Origin: Climacteris rufus
Lineage: Eukaryota > Chordata > Aves > Passeriformes > Climacteridae
Direction of reading: 5' to 3'
Assembly: GCA_013398175.1 (NCBI GenBank)
Contig: VZRZ01006498.1
Span: forward strand, 571,081 to 635,080
Length of the DNA stretch: 64,000 nucleotides
Position numbers and translations under genes: made by a program. The notes under the pieces are model-generated. The model ran no database searches, was not told where the DNA came from, and was given only the letters and a program-made list of their open reading frames with translations. The stretch's first letter is position 1, and every line of letters begins with the position of its first letter. Positions 48,684 to 59,909 of this stretch are shown piece by piece.

Positions 48684-51600
48684 CAAGAGTGGAACCATGA
48701 CTCTGCTCTTGGGAACTACCTCATGCCCTGGACCTCCTGCTAAGTGAGCACATTCAGCCTGTGTGATGACTGCTGTAGTTTCTGAGCTGATTTGAGTGGC
48801 AGCTCTTGCTAGCTGGTTTGCATTTAAACAAGATATCCTGGCAGGACTTGTCTCTGCTATTACCTACTTAAGCACACATGTGCCTTCCCAGAGCTGCTTT
48901 CACTAAGAACAGGATTTTGCTGTCATAGTGCAACACTGTTCACAACATAACCACATCAGTGACACACGGAGAGCACAGAAGAGTCTGGGTAGCTGGTGTG
49001 AGTCTGCTTTTATGCCAGCCCAGAACAACGATTTAAGCTTCTAGGCCATATAGTGTTTTTCATGAGCTTCTATAGGGCACCGAGCAGTTACAATTTCCAT
49101 TGTTATCCACTACAAATTCTCGAAGAAGCACATTTAATAATATTTCAGCAAACACAGAACTCTGCTTCTGTCCTTGAACAACTAGATTGATACACTGGAC
49201 CTATGCTGCCAGAAGTCAACTCAAATATTGGAACAACCCCACAAATTACTAATTAGTTAATCACAGAAATGTATATGGATTAAGATGAAAAATAGCTCAT
49301 TATCTCTGATTTGTGTAACCAAAAATAATTTATAATTAGTATAGAAAACTTTTTAATTTTAAACTCTGCATTTCTTTGCCCAGATCAGTGAAATACTAGG
49401 ATTTACATCAAATTCACAAAGAGGCTTCGCAGTATCTTACAGAGCTAAAGGGTTTAATAAAGCTATTTCTGCAGATTGTCTGGAGGATTCTACTTAATTA
49501 ATTAACTTAAATCATAATGCTAGATGAGGACTTTTAGAGAAAACACACATTCTAGTTAATTTCTTAGCACAGATAAAGTTGCCAATCTGCAAGAAATCCT
49601 ACAGAAAGCAGCTCTTAGGAAAAGAGCAGCACTGATAATGATATGCTATTGTGCCAACTTGAACTGATCTGAAATTCCTGAGATCTGCCCAGCTCCTGAT
49701 TTTAGTCTGTGTGAGCACGAAAGAGCCATCTTGCCTTCTGACTTGTTTCGGCTACCTCCACTAAAATTTAGGTATGACTGAAATATTAACACTTCACAGC
49801 ATCAAAGAAAGTAAATTTCCCAGCATTGTCCTGGGAGTCAAATATGTGTTGATATCAACACTATCAGCATACATATTAGTTTTGAACCAAAGCAACAGCT
49901 AAACTCAGCTTAGTGTCATGTTAGAGAAAAGAGCCCTTTTAAGAAGTCTTAGAATCAGTCCTGCTACAGAAAAGGTGTCCATGCCAAGCATTTTCAGCTT
50001 CCAGAGAACAAAATATTTTGGCAATACTTTAGGTATTATTTGATGCTTTCCATCATGTACTCATATGATTAAAACGTTCAGAAGTACAAATACACATTAT
50101 TATAACTGATTAAGCTACAATAGTACAAACACATTGGTGAGAAAGTTAGATGTCAAACAGAGCTCTAAAGATCCATGATGTATTTTTAATATATCTAGAT
50201 GTAAGATGTAATTTCATCATTTTTAAGACAGCTACCTATCTAGCAGTTAAGAAAACATTATCTTTTGATTTTCTGTTGTATTCTGAAATATATTCAAAAC
50301 AGTTTGAAAATGTGAAAATGGAATATGCTAATTACTAATATAATTATACAAATATAATACTAAATACTGCATTTGGGAGATACACATATATACATATCCT
50401 TTTGTTGCACAGGATTTCTAGTATTATTACTTGCATTTTAATATAAATGTTATAATAGATTGCATTATACTTATCCTGCAAGATTAATTTATGAAACTGT
50501 ATTGTGGTTGATGATGGCAGCTGAACCCCTCAATGGAATTAATTAAAGGATAATCTCCATTGCTTTGCAGCATACAAACCAATAAATGGCTGCTGAGATT
50601 AATAGCTGAAGCGAAGCTAAAGTGTTTAAGGAATTTCAAACCCCATTTATTACACACACCCTACAAAGCAGGAGAGATTATAGCTGTACAGCAAACCAGA
50701 ACATCAAAAAATCCAAAAACAAAACCAAAAAGGAAGCCCATATGAGGAAAATAACATTCCCTTCCCTTGTGAATCTTTGAAAATGATGCTTCTTTGTTCA
50801 ACAGTTTTGTGTCATAGAATGAACTTGGCTAGAATGAAAAAGAACAGGGATGAAGCTAAAAAATGTGTGTAAGGTCTTCTGATTGTTCATCTAAAACAAG
50901 GAGTACACAGGGAAAACACTGTTGAAAAAAATTAGACCGGGACATTATTGATGAAAATATAAGTAAATTTTTAAAAGATAATTTGTTTGTGAAAGTTTAA
51001 TTTTTTATATTCAAGTCAGCATTTCCCAAACAGAAACTGAAGAATTATAGAGCTTGCAAGGTTTTTGGCAAATGTTTTCTTTAGAGCAGCAACTGGTATC
51101 CTTTGGATGAAATTGCTTCTATATTTTCATATAATCTCTTTAGCTGACAGAAATGAGATTCATGTGATTTTCTGGTCTTCTGGCTTTGGTAGGAGAAAAT
51201 GGGGTACAGGTGTGTACTGTAGTAGAAAGGATGTTGTGCTTTGAAATTTTGTCCTAATGACAATTTTTCACTCCCATTTTCAAAGGAGTTGTATAAACCT
51301 CCTTTGCAACAACCAGTTTATTCTGTTTTTTATTAAGTGAATTGAAAACTCTTTTTAAGTACCAAAACCTGCTACTTTGTCTCTTTCCTTTTGCATCAAA
51401 TATTATCCTTAGCTTTGATTTCTTACTGAATGTAAGTAACTCTAATAAACACCCCCTATAAGCATTTTATTTAATTCTCCTTTTCATTTTATTCTTCCCC
51501 AGATATGACTGGTAAATTCAGAAATTTCTATTTGAAAAGTGAAATTTAATTTCACTTTTCCTTTCCTGTCTATAGAAAATTAATGAAGATTAAAATTAAA

Positions 51601-53757
51601 GAGATATGAAGCATGCATTAAACTCATCCTATCCAGTGTGCATCTTTAAAGCTGATGATGGCTCAGCTTGCTAGTTAGAATATATTAATTGTCATATGAA
51701 CACAAAGACTTGTTTCAGGATAAAAAATGTATTTAGAAGAAAGGAATAGTAATAAAAAAGCATATGTATCACTGTCTGGTGTGTTAGCACCTTCTCTGGT
51801 TTCATGTCTGCCTGAGAAACCTGCCTCAAGAGCGGCTCTCTCTCAATCATCTGTGTGAGACAGAAAGGGAAAGAAACAGAAGTCTGCCAGGATGTGTATT
51901 CACTTTATCATTCCTTTTGAGCTTAACCCTTTGCAGAGGATCAGGAAAAAAAAAACAAGTCTGGAATGGAAGAAGCAAACTACAAAGAATCTTACTTCTA
52001 GTAGCCATTAATGTCTCAAAGGTAATATACTAATCTGCTGAGTCAGAATGATAATCAATAATGTTAAATCCTTAGATATATTTGTAATAATGAACTGAAA
52101 AGGAAATTTGTTGCATTCTCTTGCATATTGCTTTTGCAGCATTAAAGAAGTAAATTTATTCAGCCTCCTTTTTTTAGTCCTTAATTACACATTGAAAATT
52201 TTACTGCATTAGTGCAAATTATTCCTAGACCTTCAGTAGAAATGTTCTTGCTCCTTTAGATTTCCTTAAATCCACAATGCCCTAAGCTAATTTTATAAGC
52301 CTTTTTTTGTTTAAAAGATTACTATAATGCAAACAATTTGACAAACAGGAATACAGAACTAAACCAGGGAACAAAATGACGCAAAGTACAAAACTGTTCA
52401 AAATGCCACAAAAATGTTGAGATTTGGGGTGGTTTCTTATTAGCTGGATCCTAAATTAATCTGAACTGTGAAAAAAAATATCAACTTTCTTTTTTAACAG
52501 ATCTCAGCACTGATGTTTTATTTACAAGATTTTTGTTGTTTTCAGAAATTAATTTTTAAAATTAATAAAATCCTATAGTAAAACGAATATTTAAAAAATA
52601 CTACCTTGTCAATCTGGAGGCTTAAGTTATTTTGAACACTAAGAGTTGAATCTGGTGGGGCACTGGGAGCCTTCACCTCTTTCAGCATAGCAGAGGCCTC
52701 TCTCCTATTTTACTTAGCGATATTTCTCCTTATTCTGTTCATAATTCTCACATAAATTTTAATATATCCACTAACCAATTTAAAATTGACACTGTCTCAT
52801 TTGAAGTGTTTGATTTTCACCCCCAGTGATAACTTCAGAGTTTGCAAATCATTTTCAGACAGCTCAGTTGAAGTGTATCAGTATATGCGAATATAATATA
52901 GTTTACTTGCGGCATGACTTTTTGCAATCCCAACACTCAGCCCCGGATTGTACACTGTTTCTGAGCTGTGTGGGATTCATGCCAGTTTTGGCATTTGTTG
53001 GACAAGAATCTTTATCTAATCTTAACTGAAATACAAATTTGAGAAAACTGTTTTCTCTGAAGAGCTATTAAGCACACCTGAAAAAGGATTTGAAATAAAG
53101 GCAAAGACCTAAGTATTTAAAATAAGACTTGATGAACTAGAAATTTCTGGTTAAATTTGACTTTGTCTTCTGGTGAGCACAGGGCTAACCAGCAAGCAAG
53201 ACAGTGAGATGGGAAAAATAAATCTCTTCCACATCAGGGACCCATGCAACCAGAAGCAGCAGGAGCCACCTGGGTAGCACACAGTAGTCTGGACATTCTC
53301 CCCCAGTCCCATCCCTCTGGGCCAGTGTATTACAGCTGCAAAGGACCTGCCATCTACCTGGCTGTCACTGAAGAGCACAGTGATTCTTTGTCACTAAAGT
53401 GTTGCTGAAAACAAAGTTTCCACCCATTTCTCTGCATTCTTATATTCCAAATCAAAATCATAGTGATCATTCTGGAAATGGTGATGCAGAACCTTCTCTT
53501 TCTTGATTATTTGGGCTTATAAGTTCTCTTTGACCAAATACTCTTCCCTGTCTCAAACAATCTTATAGTTTGGCACCTGTACTATACCTCGGTGAATTGT
53601 CTTTAGCAAACAAGATTGTTGGTCCCATCTCTAAGTGCTGAACTAGAATCAGGTGACTCCCTAATGTTAAAACAATTTCTTATAGTTACCTTTTACCAAG
53701 TACCACTCCTGAGAGAATGAGACATTTCTCAGAAGAGCTTCAGTAGTCCTGCCCATC
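48684..53757. other. AT-rich unique DNA, no gene recognised
   Basis: Frames are under 80 codons and unconvincing. It contains a perfect 12-bp-arm inverted repeat (51534-51560) and otherwise ordinary intron-like or desert sequence. Confidence 0.5.
51534..51560. repeat. Perfect 12-bp inverted repeat with 3-base loop
   Basis: GAAAAGTGAAAT, then TTA, then ATTTCACTTTTC. The GAAAAGTGAAA core resembles an interferon-response-type GAAANNGAAA site in both orientations. That reading is inference. Confidence 0.85.
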
Positions 53758-54075
53758 TGTTATAGATGGCTAAAACTGAAGGTTGACTTTCGTATACTTA
53801 AATTCTTAATTAGGTTAATTAGTTAATAAGTTAATTCCTGTTGTTAATAAGTTAAGAGTTTGTCACAATGTTATTCTGTTATAATTGTGTGGTGATTTGA
53901 CAGGGTGTCTGGCGTTTTGGGTGTGGTACGGGACAGAAAGATGGCTCCTGTAAAAAGCTGCCAGAAGCTTCCACAATTGTCCAGCCAGGGCCTGTCCCTG
54001 ATGGCTCTGAAGATGGACATGCTGTTAGCCACAGATGGGCCAATTAGAGAAGAAGGTAACGCCTCTGTGACAACA

Positions 54076-54082
54076 TATTTAA
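54076..54082 (+). promoter_or_regulatory. TATA-like box of family A LTR copy 2
   Basis: TATTTAA follows GTGACAACA. About 25 bases downstream is the perfect palindrome GCACGTACGTGC (54102-54113), near the expected transcription start. Both features have counterparts in copy 1. Confidence 0.6.
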
Positions 54083-54733
54083 GAAGGAGTCACAGTAGTA
54101 CGCACGTACGTGCCATGTAGTTGTAGATAGGCAGGGAAGAAGGAGTACAGCTTGCAGAAGAAACCACAGATATGGACACCAGCAAAGTCAGAAGAAGAAG
54201 AAGGAGGGGGAGGAGGTGCTTCAAACATTGAAGCTGAGACATCTACGCAGCCTGTGGTAACGACTGTGCTAATGCAGTGTTCCCCTGCACCCTGAGGGTC
54301 CATGACAGAGCCGAGATCCACCCCACGATGGAGCAGGCGGGATGGACTCCTACAGAAGGAAATTCAGTCTGGCGAGGGTCGACTCGGATAATGAGACCTT
54401 TGCTCCCGGAGACTGAGGGAGTCATTTGTGGTAAAAAAAGCCTTGTTCCACCATCACCATAAGTTTGGGCCAGCCTGGCCTTGGGAGGAAGAGCGGGCAG
54501 CAGTGACCAGGCGGGCTGCTTGCCAAGAGGGAAAAAATAACTTGTGCAAAAAATTGCCACAGTGCTTGCAAGAAGGGAAGAAGGAAAACTGCCTCCTCAC
54601 CAGAAGAACAAACATCTGAGGAATGAACTGACTAGGAAAACCCCCCTGGTTCTCCTTACTTTCTGAGGGAAGGAGGGAGGGATTTTGGGGGGAGATAAAG
54701 TGTTTAAGAAAGTGCTTACTCCTGTAACTCTGT

Positions 54734-54739
54734 AATAAA
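54734..54739 (+). terminator. Polyadenylation signal of family A LTR copy 2
   Basis: AATAAA in the context CTGTAATAAATTCAC, about 200 bp from the LTR 3' end. The counterpart in copy 1 is at 187-192 on the minus strand. Confidence 0.75.
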
Positions 54740-55264
54740 TTCACTTATCACTTTTAAGTTTTGAGCCTGTTTTGCCTGCCTGGGATAGCAGCTCAATTAG
54801 ACCTTTTTTTCTCTCTTAGTGTCCTTATCTCATCTTGGTAAAATACATCATTAAAAATTCCTCTCCCCTGTCCATCTGCAAAGAGAGTAGCTTTTGAGGG
54901 AGCTTTGGCATTTGGCCAGGGCTCAAACCACGACAAATTGTTAGTTATTGGTGTTGTTATGTTAGAATTCCCAGTTAAGTATGTAACTTTTGCATATATT
55001 TACGGGTTTTAATAAAAATGAATGGGTTTAATAGAGAAAAGACGGCTGCCAGAGACCAGAGGCAACTTTCCAGAAATTTCCCTGGTCCATGTCAATCAGG
55101 GCATCAATCAAGGCAAGAACACACCTAATCATATAACTAGGCATGCTCCATGAAATGGAGTTAAGATAGAACCCCCTGGAGGGGAGGATTAAGGGACGAG
55201 CCAAGGACACCGAAAACAGTGATTGGACAAATGTATCTAAGCCTTTGATTGACACTGCAGGGGA

Positions 55265-55271
55265 ATAAAAG
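55265..55271 (+). promoter_or_regulatory. TATA-like box of the outer LTR
   Basis: ATAAAAG, preceded by GGGGA and followed by GAGCTGCAC. It lies 110 bp before AATAAA, so the R region would be short, unlike family A. Confidence 0.6.
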
Positions 55272-55376
55272 GAGCTGCACAGCCCCTGGAGGGTGTGCCA
55301 CTGGCTGAACAGCCAAGCACCCGGTGCCGCCTTTGTCTTGTGGGTGTCCCCTATTGTTAACTTTATCTTTTTTATT

Positions 55377-55382
55377 AATAAA
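55377..55382 (+). terminator. Polyadenylation signal of the outer LTR
   Basis: AATAAA in the run TTATTAATAAATAATC, about 40 bp before the LTR end. With the TATA-like box it gives the LTR its orientation. Confidence 0.65.
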
Positions 55383-57050
55383 TAATCAAATTTTTTTATA
55401 AAGTGAGGCGTCGTTTCTCATACCATCCAATCTAATCAAATAATGAGAAAATTGTAGGGAAAGAGTTTAAATATTTTCATGCATTATTTATGTTTGGGGA
55501 TTTTATTTCATAATAGTTACATAAATATGTAGGGCAAATTTCTTGATGCTGATAAACTCTGCAAACCCCTGTAGTTCAAAATGCTTATAAAGTCCATGCA
55601 AAAGTCCCTTTAGTGGCCAATAAATAAAGACATGGTTTACAGTTTTACAGGACCTTTCATCCAAGAGTCTCCAAAGGGCTGCAGAGACGTGCATAGTAAC
55701 ATTTCCATCTTACAGCTAAGGAAACCAAAGGCTAGAAAGATTAAAGCCCAAACTTTTAAAGATGCCTTTGGAATTAATTGGAGGCTTTGAAAACTTTTCA
55801 GGGTCTACATCTATGTGACTTGTCCATGAATGGCCCCTGCACATAGCTGGATAATAAAATACAGGGGTATTTAATTATTTTTCATTATTTCAAGCTACCA
55901 AAGAGAAATTATGCATATGGAACAAAAGTACCTAAATCACTTCACGCATTTCATAGAAAATATCTTACCCCATTAAATATATACAGTCTAAGGTGTAGTG
56001 TACAGTCGTGTCATGCAGGAATTGCCATCACAGGTCCTGATTGTGCAGAGGTGTGATGCAGAGGAGGGTGTACATGCACATACATTCAGCCTCAGAGACT
56101 TATTTGCATAGTGGGAGACAGATTACAAAGATTTTGACCATTAAAGCCTAGAAATCTAACTTTTCTATCTAGAGAGATGAAAAAGGGCTGCTTCTTTCAG
56201 AAGGCAGAGTCCTGAAGGGAATTGTTTGAAGATGGATGATATGAATATATCCCTCGAAAGATCCACATCCTGAACGAGGTCCAGCTGTTTAGATGCTTCA
56301 TTTATGTTCCATGTTCGCAGAGGGAATTGTATCAGCAAAAAAGGAAGGGAAGGAATGGAGAATTAGGTTTGAGTCTCAAAAGTTTGCAGATATTTAGAAA
56401 TTTTCTATACTTCAAACCATGCTGACATGATTTCTGTCAATGACATTGACTAAGTGGGATCCTACTTCTGGCGAAAGGCACCACTATTTTTAATATTCTA
56501 AAATTGGATTTTAAAGGCATTTATACATTTTATTTAACTTTCTGGTATTATTATGCTAATCAATTCAAATACTTACCAGATGAATGAAATTTATATTCAA
56601 CACCTATAGTCCTCTTTGTAATTTTTGTATGCATTTTAGATATATATAAGCATGCATTGCAAAATAGAATCTATAGGATTAAGTAAAAACATTTTTATTA
56701 TTAAATGTCTGCATTTATTTCAACTTTTCTTTTAATTTCTGAAATTCTAACATTTCTCATCTTGATGCTTTGAAAAAAATATTGACCTAAAAGAGTACAG
56801 CGTACTTTGAAAATTACAGGTATGAAGAAAATTGGAATGAAAAAGAAACCTCCTGGGTGAGATTATTTACCAGAAAACACAGAAAAACTAAATAGATCAC
56901 AGTTTTTTAAAGAGGAAGAGCCCTGGAGCAGATGAGATTTGCATACTAATTAGAGACAAAGTTTATTCAGGCTCACAGGCCAATCTATCTTCCATCACAA
57001 GACAGCATCTGTTTTAGAAGATTCAACTCCTTTTTGGTTGGCTGCTGGTG

Positions 57051-57087
57051 TTATAAAAGCTGAAATATTTTTCAGCTTTCATTATAA
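57051..57087. repeat. Imperfect hairpin with a perfect 10-bp stem core
   Basis: AAAGCTGAAA (57056-57065), loop TATT, TTTCAGCTTT (57070-57079). Outer bases TTATA and TATAA add pairing. It is too short for a typical microRNA precursor. Confidence 0.7.
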
Positions 57088-59192
57088 ATTTTTGCTTTTG
57101 GGGGTATACAATTCAGTGAGTAATAGTTTTTTTCATGTTCAAGGTAATTCTGTTTTGAAGTTATTTTTAGTAAAAAAATAATTTCACCATTTTCCGGTTG
57201 TGTTTAAAAAAAAGTTTGGCTAAGGAATGTGATTTGAAAAATAGTTAAAAATTAACCAGTGGCAAAACAAAATAAAGACTATCCAAAATTAATAAAAGCA
57301 AAAATACACAGGCATGGAAGAGATCTTATAGTTGAAACCTGGTGTTAATAAGTGACCCTCACCTAATTAACTGCATTTCAATTACCACACCCATTATTCA
57401 CCATCTCCTATATGATATCCCACTCCTTCTCTGTATTATTTATGTTGCTCTGCCTATCAAATATGAGCAAATTTCACAAGCACACTCACAGTATCAATAG
57501 TGAAACTATTGCTCAAAAATATCTCAGTACCATTTCCACAAAAGCTTCATATGTAAACTCCCTACAGCACAATACCTCCCAATTTGACACACCTATCATG
57601 TTTATTTGTAAATTCCTTACCCTCTTTATGATTCTTTTTACTATGTCCCAAGTATTCCAGCTTCGTACTTGATGTACGTATTTAGCTTCCATATCAATTT
57701 TAATATTTAAAAATAAGCATTTATTTGGACAATTTGCATTTCTGGATATCTATCTTGATTTGATTGCAATGAAAATATTTAGATGAAAATATGGGTTTAA
57801 ATGTTTCAAGGTGAGTATGTACAAAACCTCAAGTACCTAATAACTTGTGAACTCAATTCAAACCCTGTGTGCAGTCTCACAGGAAGAAATTGTGTCATAA
57901 AATTCATAACAATGGAAGAAATTAGGGTGTCAGCTACTTTAATTCATCATTTTAATATAAAATAAAATGAAATATGATGTACAGGAATATTCTACTGCTG
58001 GCATGGATTATTTTCCCAGACAACAGCTTAGTCACTTACTAAAAAACAGTAGCAAATTTTTCTTAGTTATAAAACACCTTTACTGTGAGAATTATTTTCA
58101 TCAGTCACATACACATGTACAAGATCCACCTGAAATAGTTCTTTGATCAGTCCTCCAATTTTAAAGAAACACGAGGCCTAGGGCTATCATGCTGCTTCTT
58201 CTCCTAGATGAGCTTTCTGTTTCTAGCTGAATATTTTTTCCCCAATGACATTTGAAGGCTATGGTCGTCATTTACTATTTCCATCTGTTCACTCAAAGAC
58301 AAATGACAATTCTAATTTGAGCTTATTTGGCAAATTTACTTGGCTCCTGCCCACTTACTTGGAGATGATGCTCACTCTTTTGCACCCAGCCTTAGCAGAC
58401 TTGGCCTTCTTACCTGCTGGTGAGAAGGAAAGTCACTTCTCCTTGCCTCTTAAAAAAGGGATTATGGCAGGACTACTGTAATTTCAAATTCAGTTAAAAT
58501 TTTGTTGTCTTTACTGAACTTGTATTCTGATCCAGAAAAGCAATAGTAATAATGGATTTGGTGGTGCCATTCAATCTGTCACCTTATCTTGCCTTCATCA
58601 AGCTGACTTTACGGCCAAAAACCCCACTGTGCACTCTGTCCCACTCCCTCTTGAAAAGCAGTTTCATCAAATACAGGTTATTCCATGCATCAGTCAAATC
58701 TCTTCATAGAGGTGAAGGGAATTTCACTCTAGTAATGCTTGAGACTCAAGTCTTTCTCAACTACTGAAATGCAATACTATATTATTGCACCAGTTCTTAG
58801 ACCATAAGAATGCTGTGCTTCAGAAAACACAGATGTGAGCAAGACAATGCAAGTTTTTATAGCTGTAAAGAGAATGGCAATTAGCTCAGTACAGCTAATG
58901 TGAAAAATGTTCCCTCTTTACAAAGCCATGTTATGAGACAGCTGTAGCAATTCATCTTGAGACAGGATGCCATTCCCGAAATTCTGTTTTGTAGGAGTTA
59001 TGGCCATTCTTGTTTACTTTAGTTTGGCATAAGCAAAATGAATTTGGCCACTGGATCTCTTGCTACATATACTGATCCTGCTTTAAGTCTGTCTGGAAGA
59101 GAAGCAGGTTCAGGCAGGATGATCATTGCAATGTAGCCAAGACAAAACCATGGGCTCTCAGATGTTAACAAAAAGCTTTTGCCTAACCCAGG

Positions 59193-59489
59193 ATGAGGAT
59201 TTTACTCTCTCTGGCTCTCATGTTTAACATTTGTCTCTACAAGGCTTATTTTACAGCTGTGAATAAATGTTCACCTACATCCAAGAGACAGGCTTCGGAG
59301 CGCTGCAGTTGCTTCACAGCATGCCAGGAGCAGAAAGCAGGATGCAAGGGTGATGAGTACAGCGTGGAGACATCCTGCAGTGATGCCGAGCCATTGGAGA
59401 GGGAGACACATAATTTTCTTTTCTCACAAGTAGTACAGCGAATGGCCAGGGGAAATAGGACAGGACCCAGCCTTCCCAGCGGCTTCTGA
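59193..59489 (+). CDS. Possible small secreted cysteine-rich frame (unproven)
   Basis: Seen: an ATG with A at -3 opens 98 codons. Residues 1-22 are hydrophobic after MR, resembling a signal peptide. After it come six or seven cysteines between residues 27 and 63 (NKC, ERCSC, TAC, AGC, TSC), then a charged tail. From about 59280 the composition is GC-richer than its surroundings. An acceptor-like TTATTTTACAG ends at 59260, so an exon could start there instead, giving the same frame from GTG AAT AAA TGT. I recognise no family. It could equally be a chance frame in a GC-richer patch. Nothing nearby supports expression. Confidence 0.2.
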   Translation: MRILLSLALMFNICLYKAYFTAVNKCSPTSKRQASERCSCFTACQEQKAGCKGDEYSVETSCSDAEPLERETHNFLFSQVVQRMARGNRTGPSLPSGF

Positions 59490-59888
59490 ATGTAGTAATA
59501 ACTCCTTGGCTACTGGCAGCAAAAGGAATTTTTCAACAGCCCTCTGGCACAGAGAACCACTTTAAGGCATGTGAAGATAACCGCACGGTCTTTTACACAA
59601 ATGTCACACACAGCTGTTGTGAATGAATGCCAGGGATGAAGCAAATGTTTTCTTATGACTGGTATTACATTTCTGCCTCAGTTTTCAAAGTGGTCCCTGT
59701 ATATTTTTCATTTCTAAGAGTATTTTCTAGTCATTGTACAATCTTCTTAGATAACAATAAAGAAACTATTTCCCTGATAATGAATCCAAGCACAACATTA
59801 ATCAATGAAGTTCCATTATTTCAAATGGAACAAAAAACTATAACTATACTCCAAACTTTAAATATAAATAACAACAAAATGCCTGTCC

Positions 59889-59909
59889 ATTATTTATTTA
59901 TTTATTTAA
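59889..59909. repeat. (ATTT)n microsatellite
   Basis: About five TATT/ATTT units. A short tetranucleotide repeat. Confidence 0.9.

Larger units (their letters stand above)
53888..54935 (+). mobile_element. Solo LTR of an endogenous retrovirus, family A copy 2
   Basis: Seen: it starts TGTGGTGATTTGACAGGG and ends GCTCAAACCACGACA, with inverted termini (TGTGGTG and CCACGACA). It is flanked by the exact 5-bp duplication AATTG at 53883-53887 and 54936-54940. CCAATTAG (54040-54047), TATTTAA (54076-54082) and AATAAA (54734-54739) give a U3-R-U5 layout. It aligns end to end with copy 1 at the left edge of the window, in opposite orientation. It has no internal retroviral genes, and the open frames inside on both strands have no recognisable retroviral domain. 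The 5-bp duplication suits an ERVL-type element, though I infer the class. Because copy 1 has its own different duplication, the two are independent insertions. Confidence 0.96.
53758..55422 (+). mobile_element. Older LTR split by a nested family A LTR
   Basis: Seen: the part right of the nested LTR has a complete LTR promoter-to-polyA order. There is a CAAT-like GATTGG near 55221, a TATA-like ATAAAAG at 55265-55271, then AATAAA at 55377-55382, then a U5-like end. The 5-bp CCATC just before TGTTATAG (53753-53757) recurs at 55423-55427 directly after TTTCTCATA, giving a plausible target duplication with one decayed terminal base (TA for CA). Removing the nested LTR and its duplication leaves about 612 bp, a normal LTR length. 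The texture (GTTAATAAG, GTTAGTTATT) continues across the nested insert. The right half is confident; the left boundary rests on the duplication alone. An alternative left edge is TGTTATG at 54955. Confidence 0.6.

Noticed and set aside
53905..54744. Several overlapping frames on both strands
   Set aside because: They lie inside the family A solo LTR, and the corresponding frames in copy 1 are not conserved.
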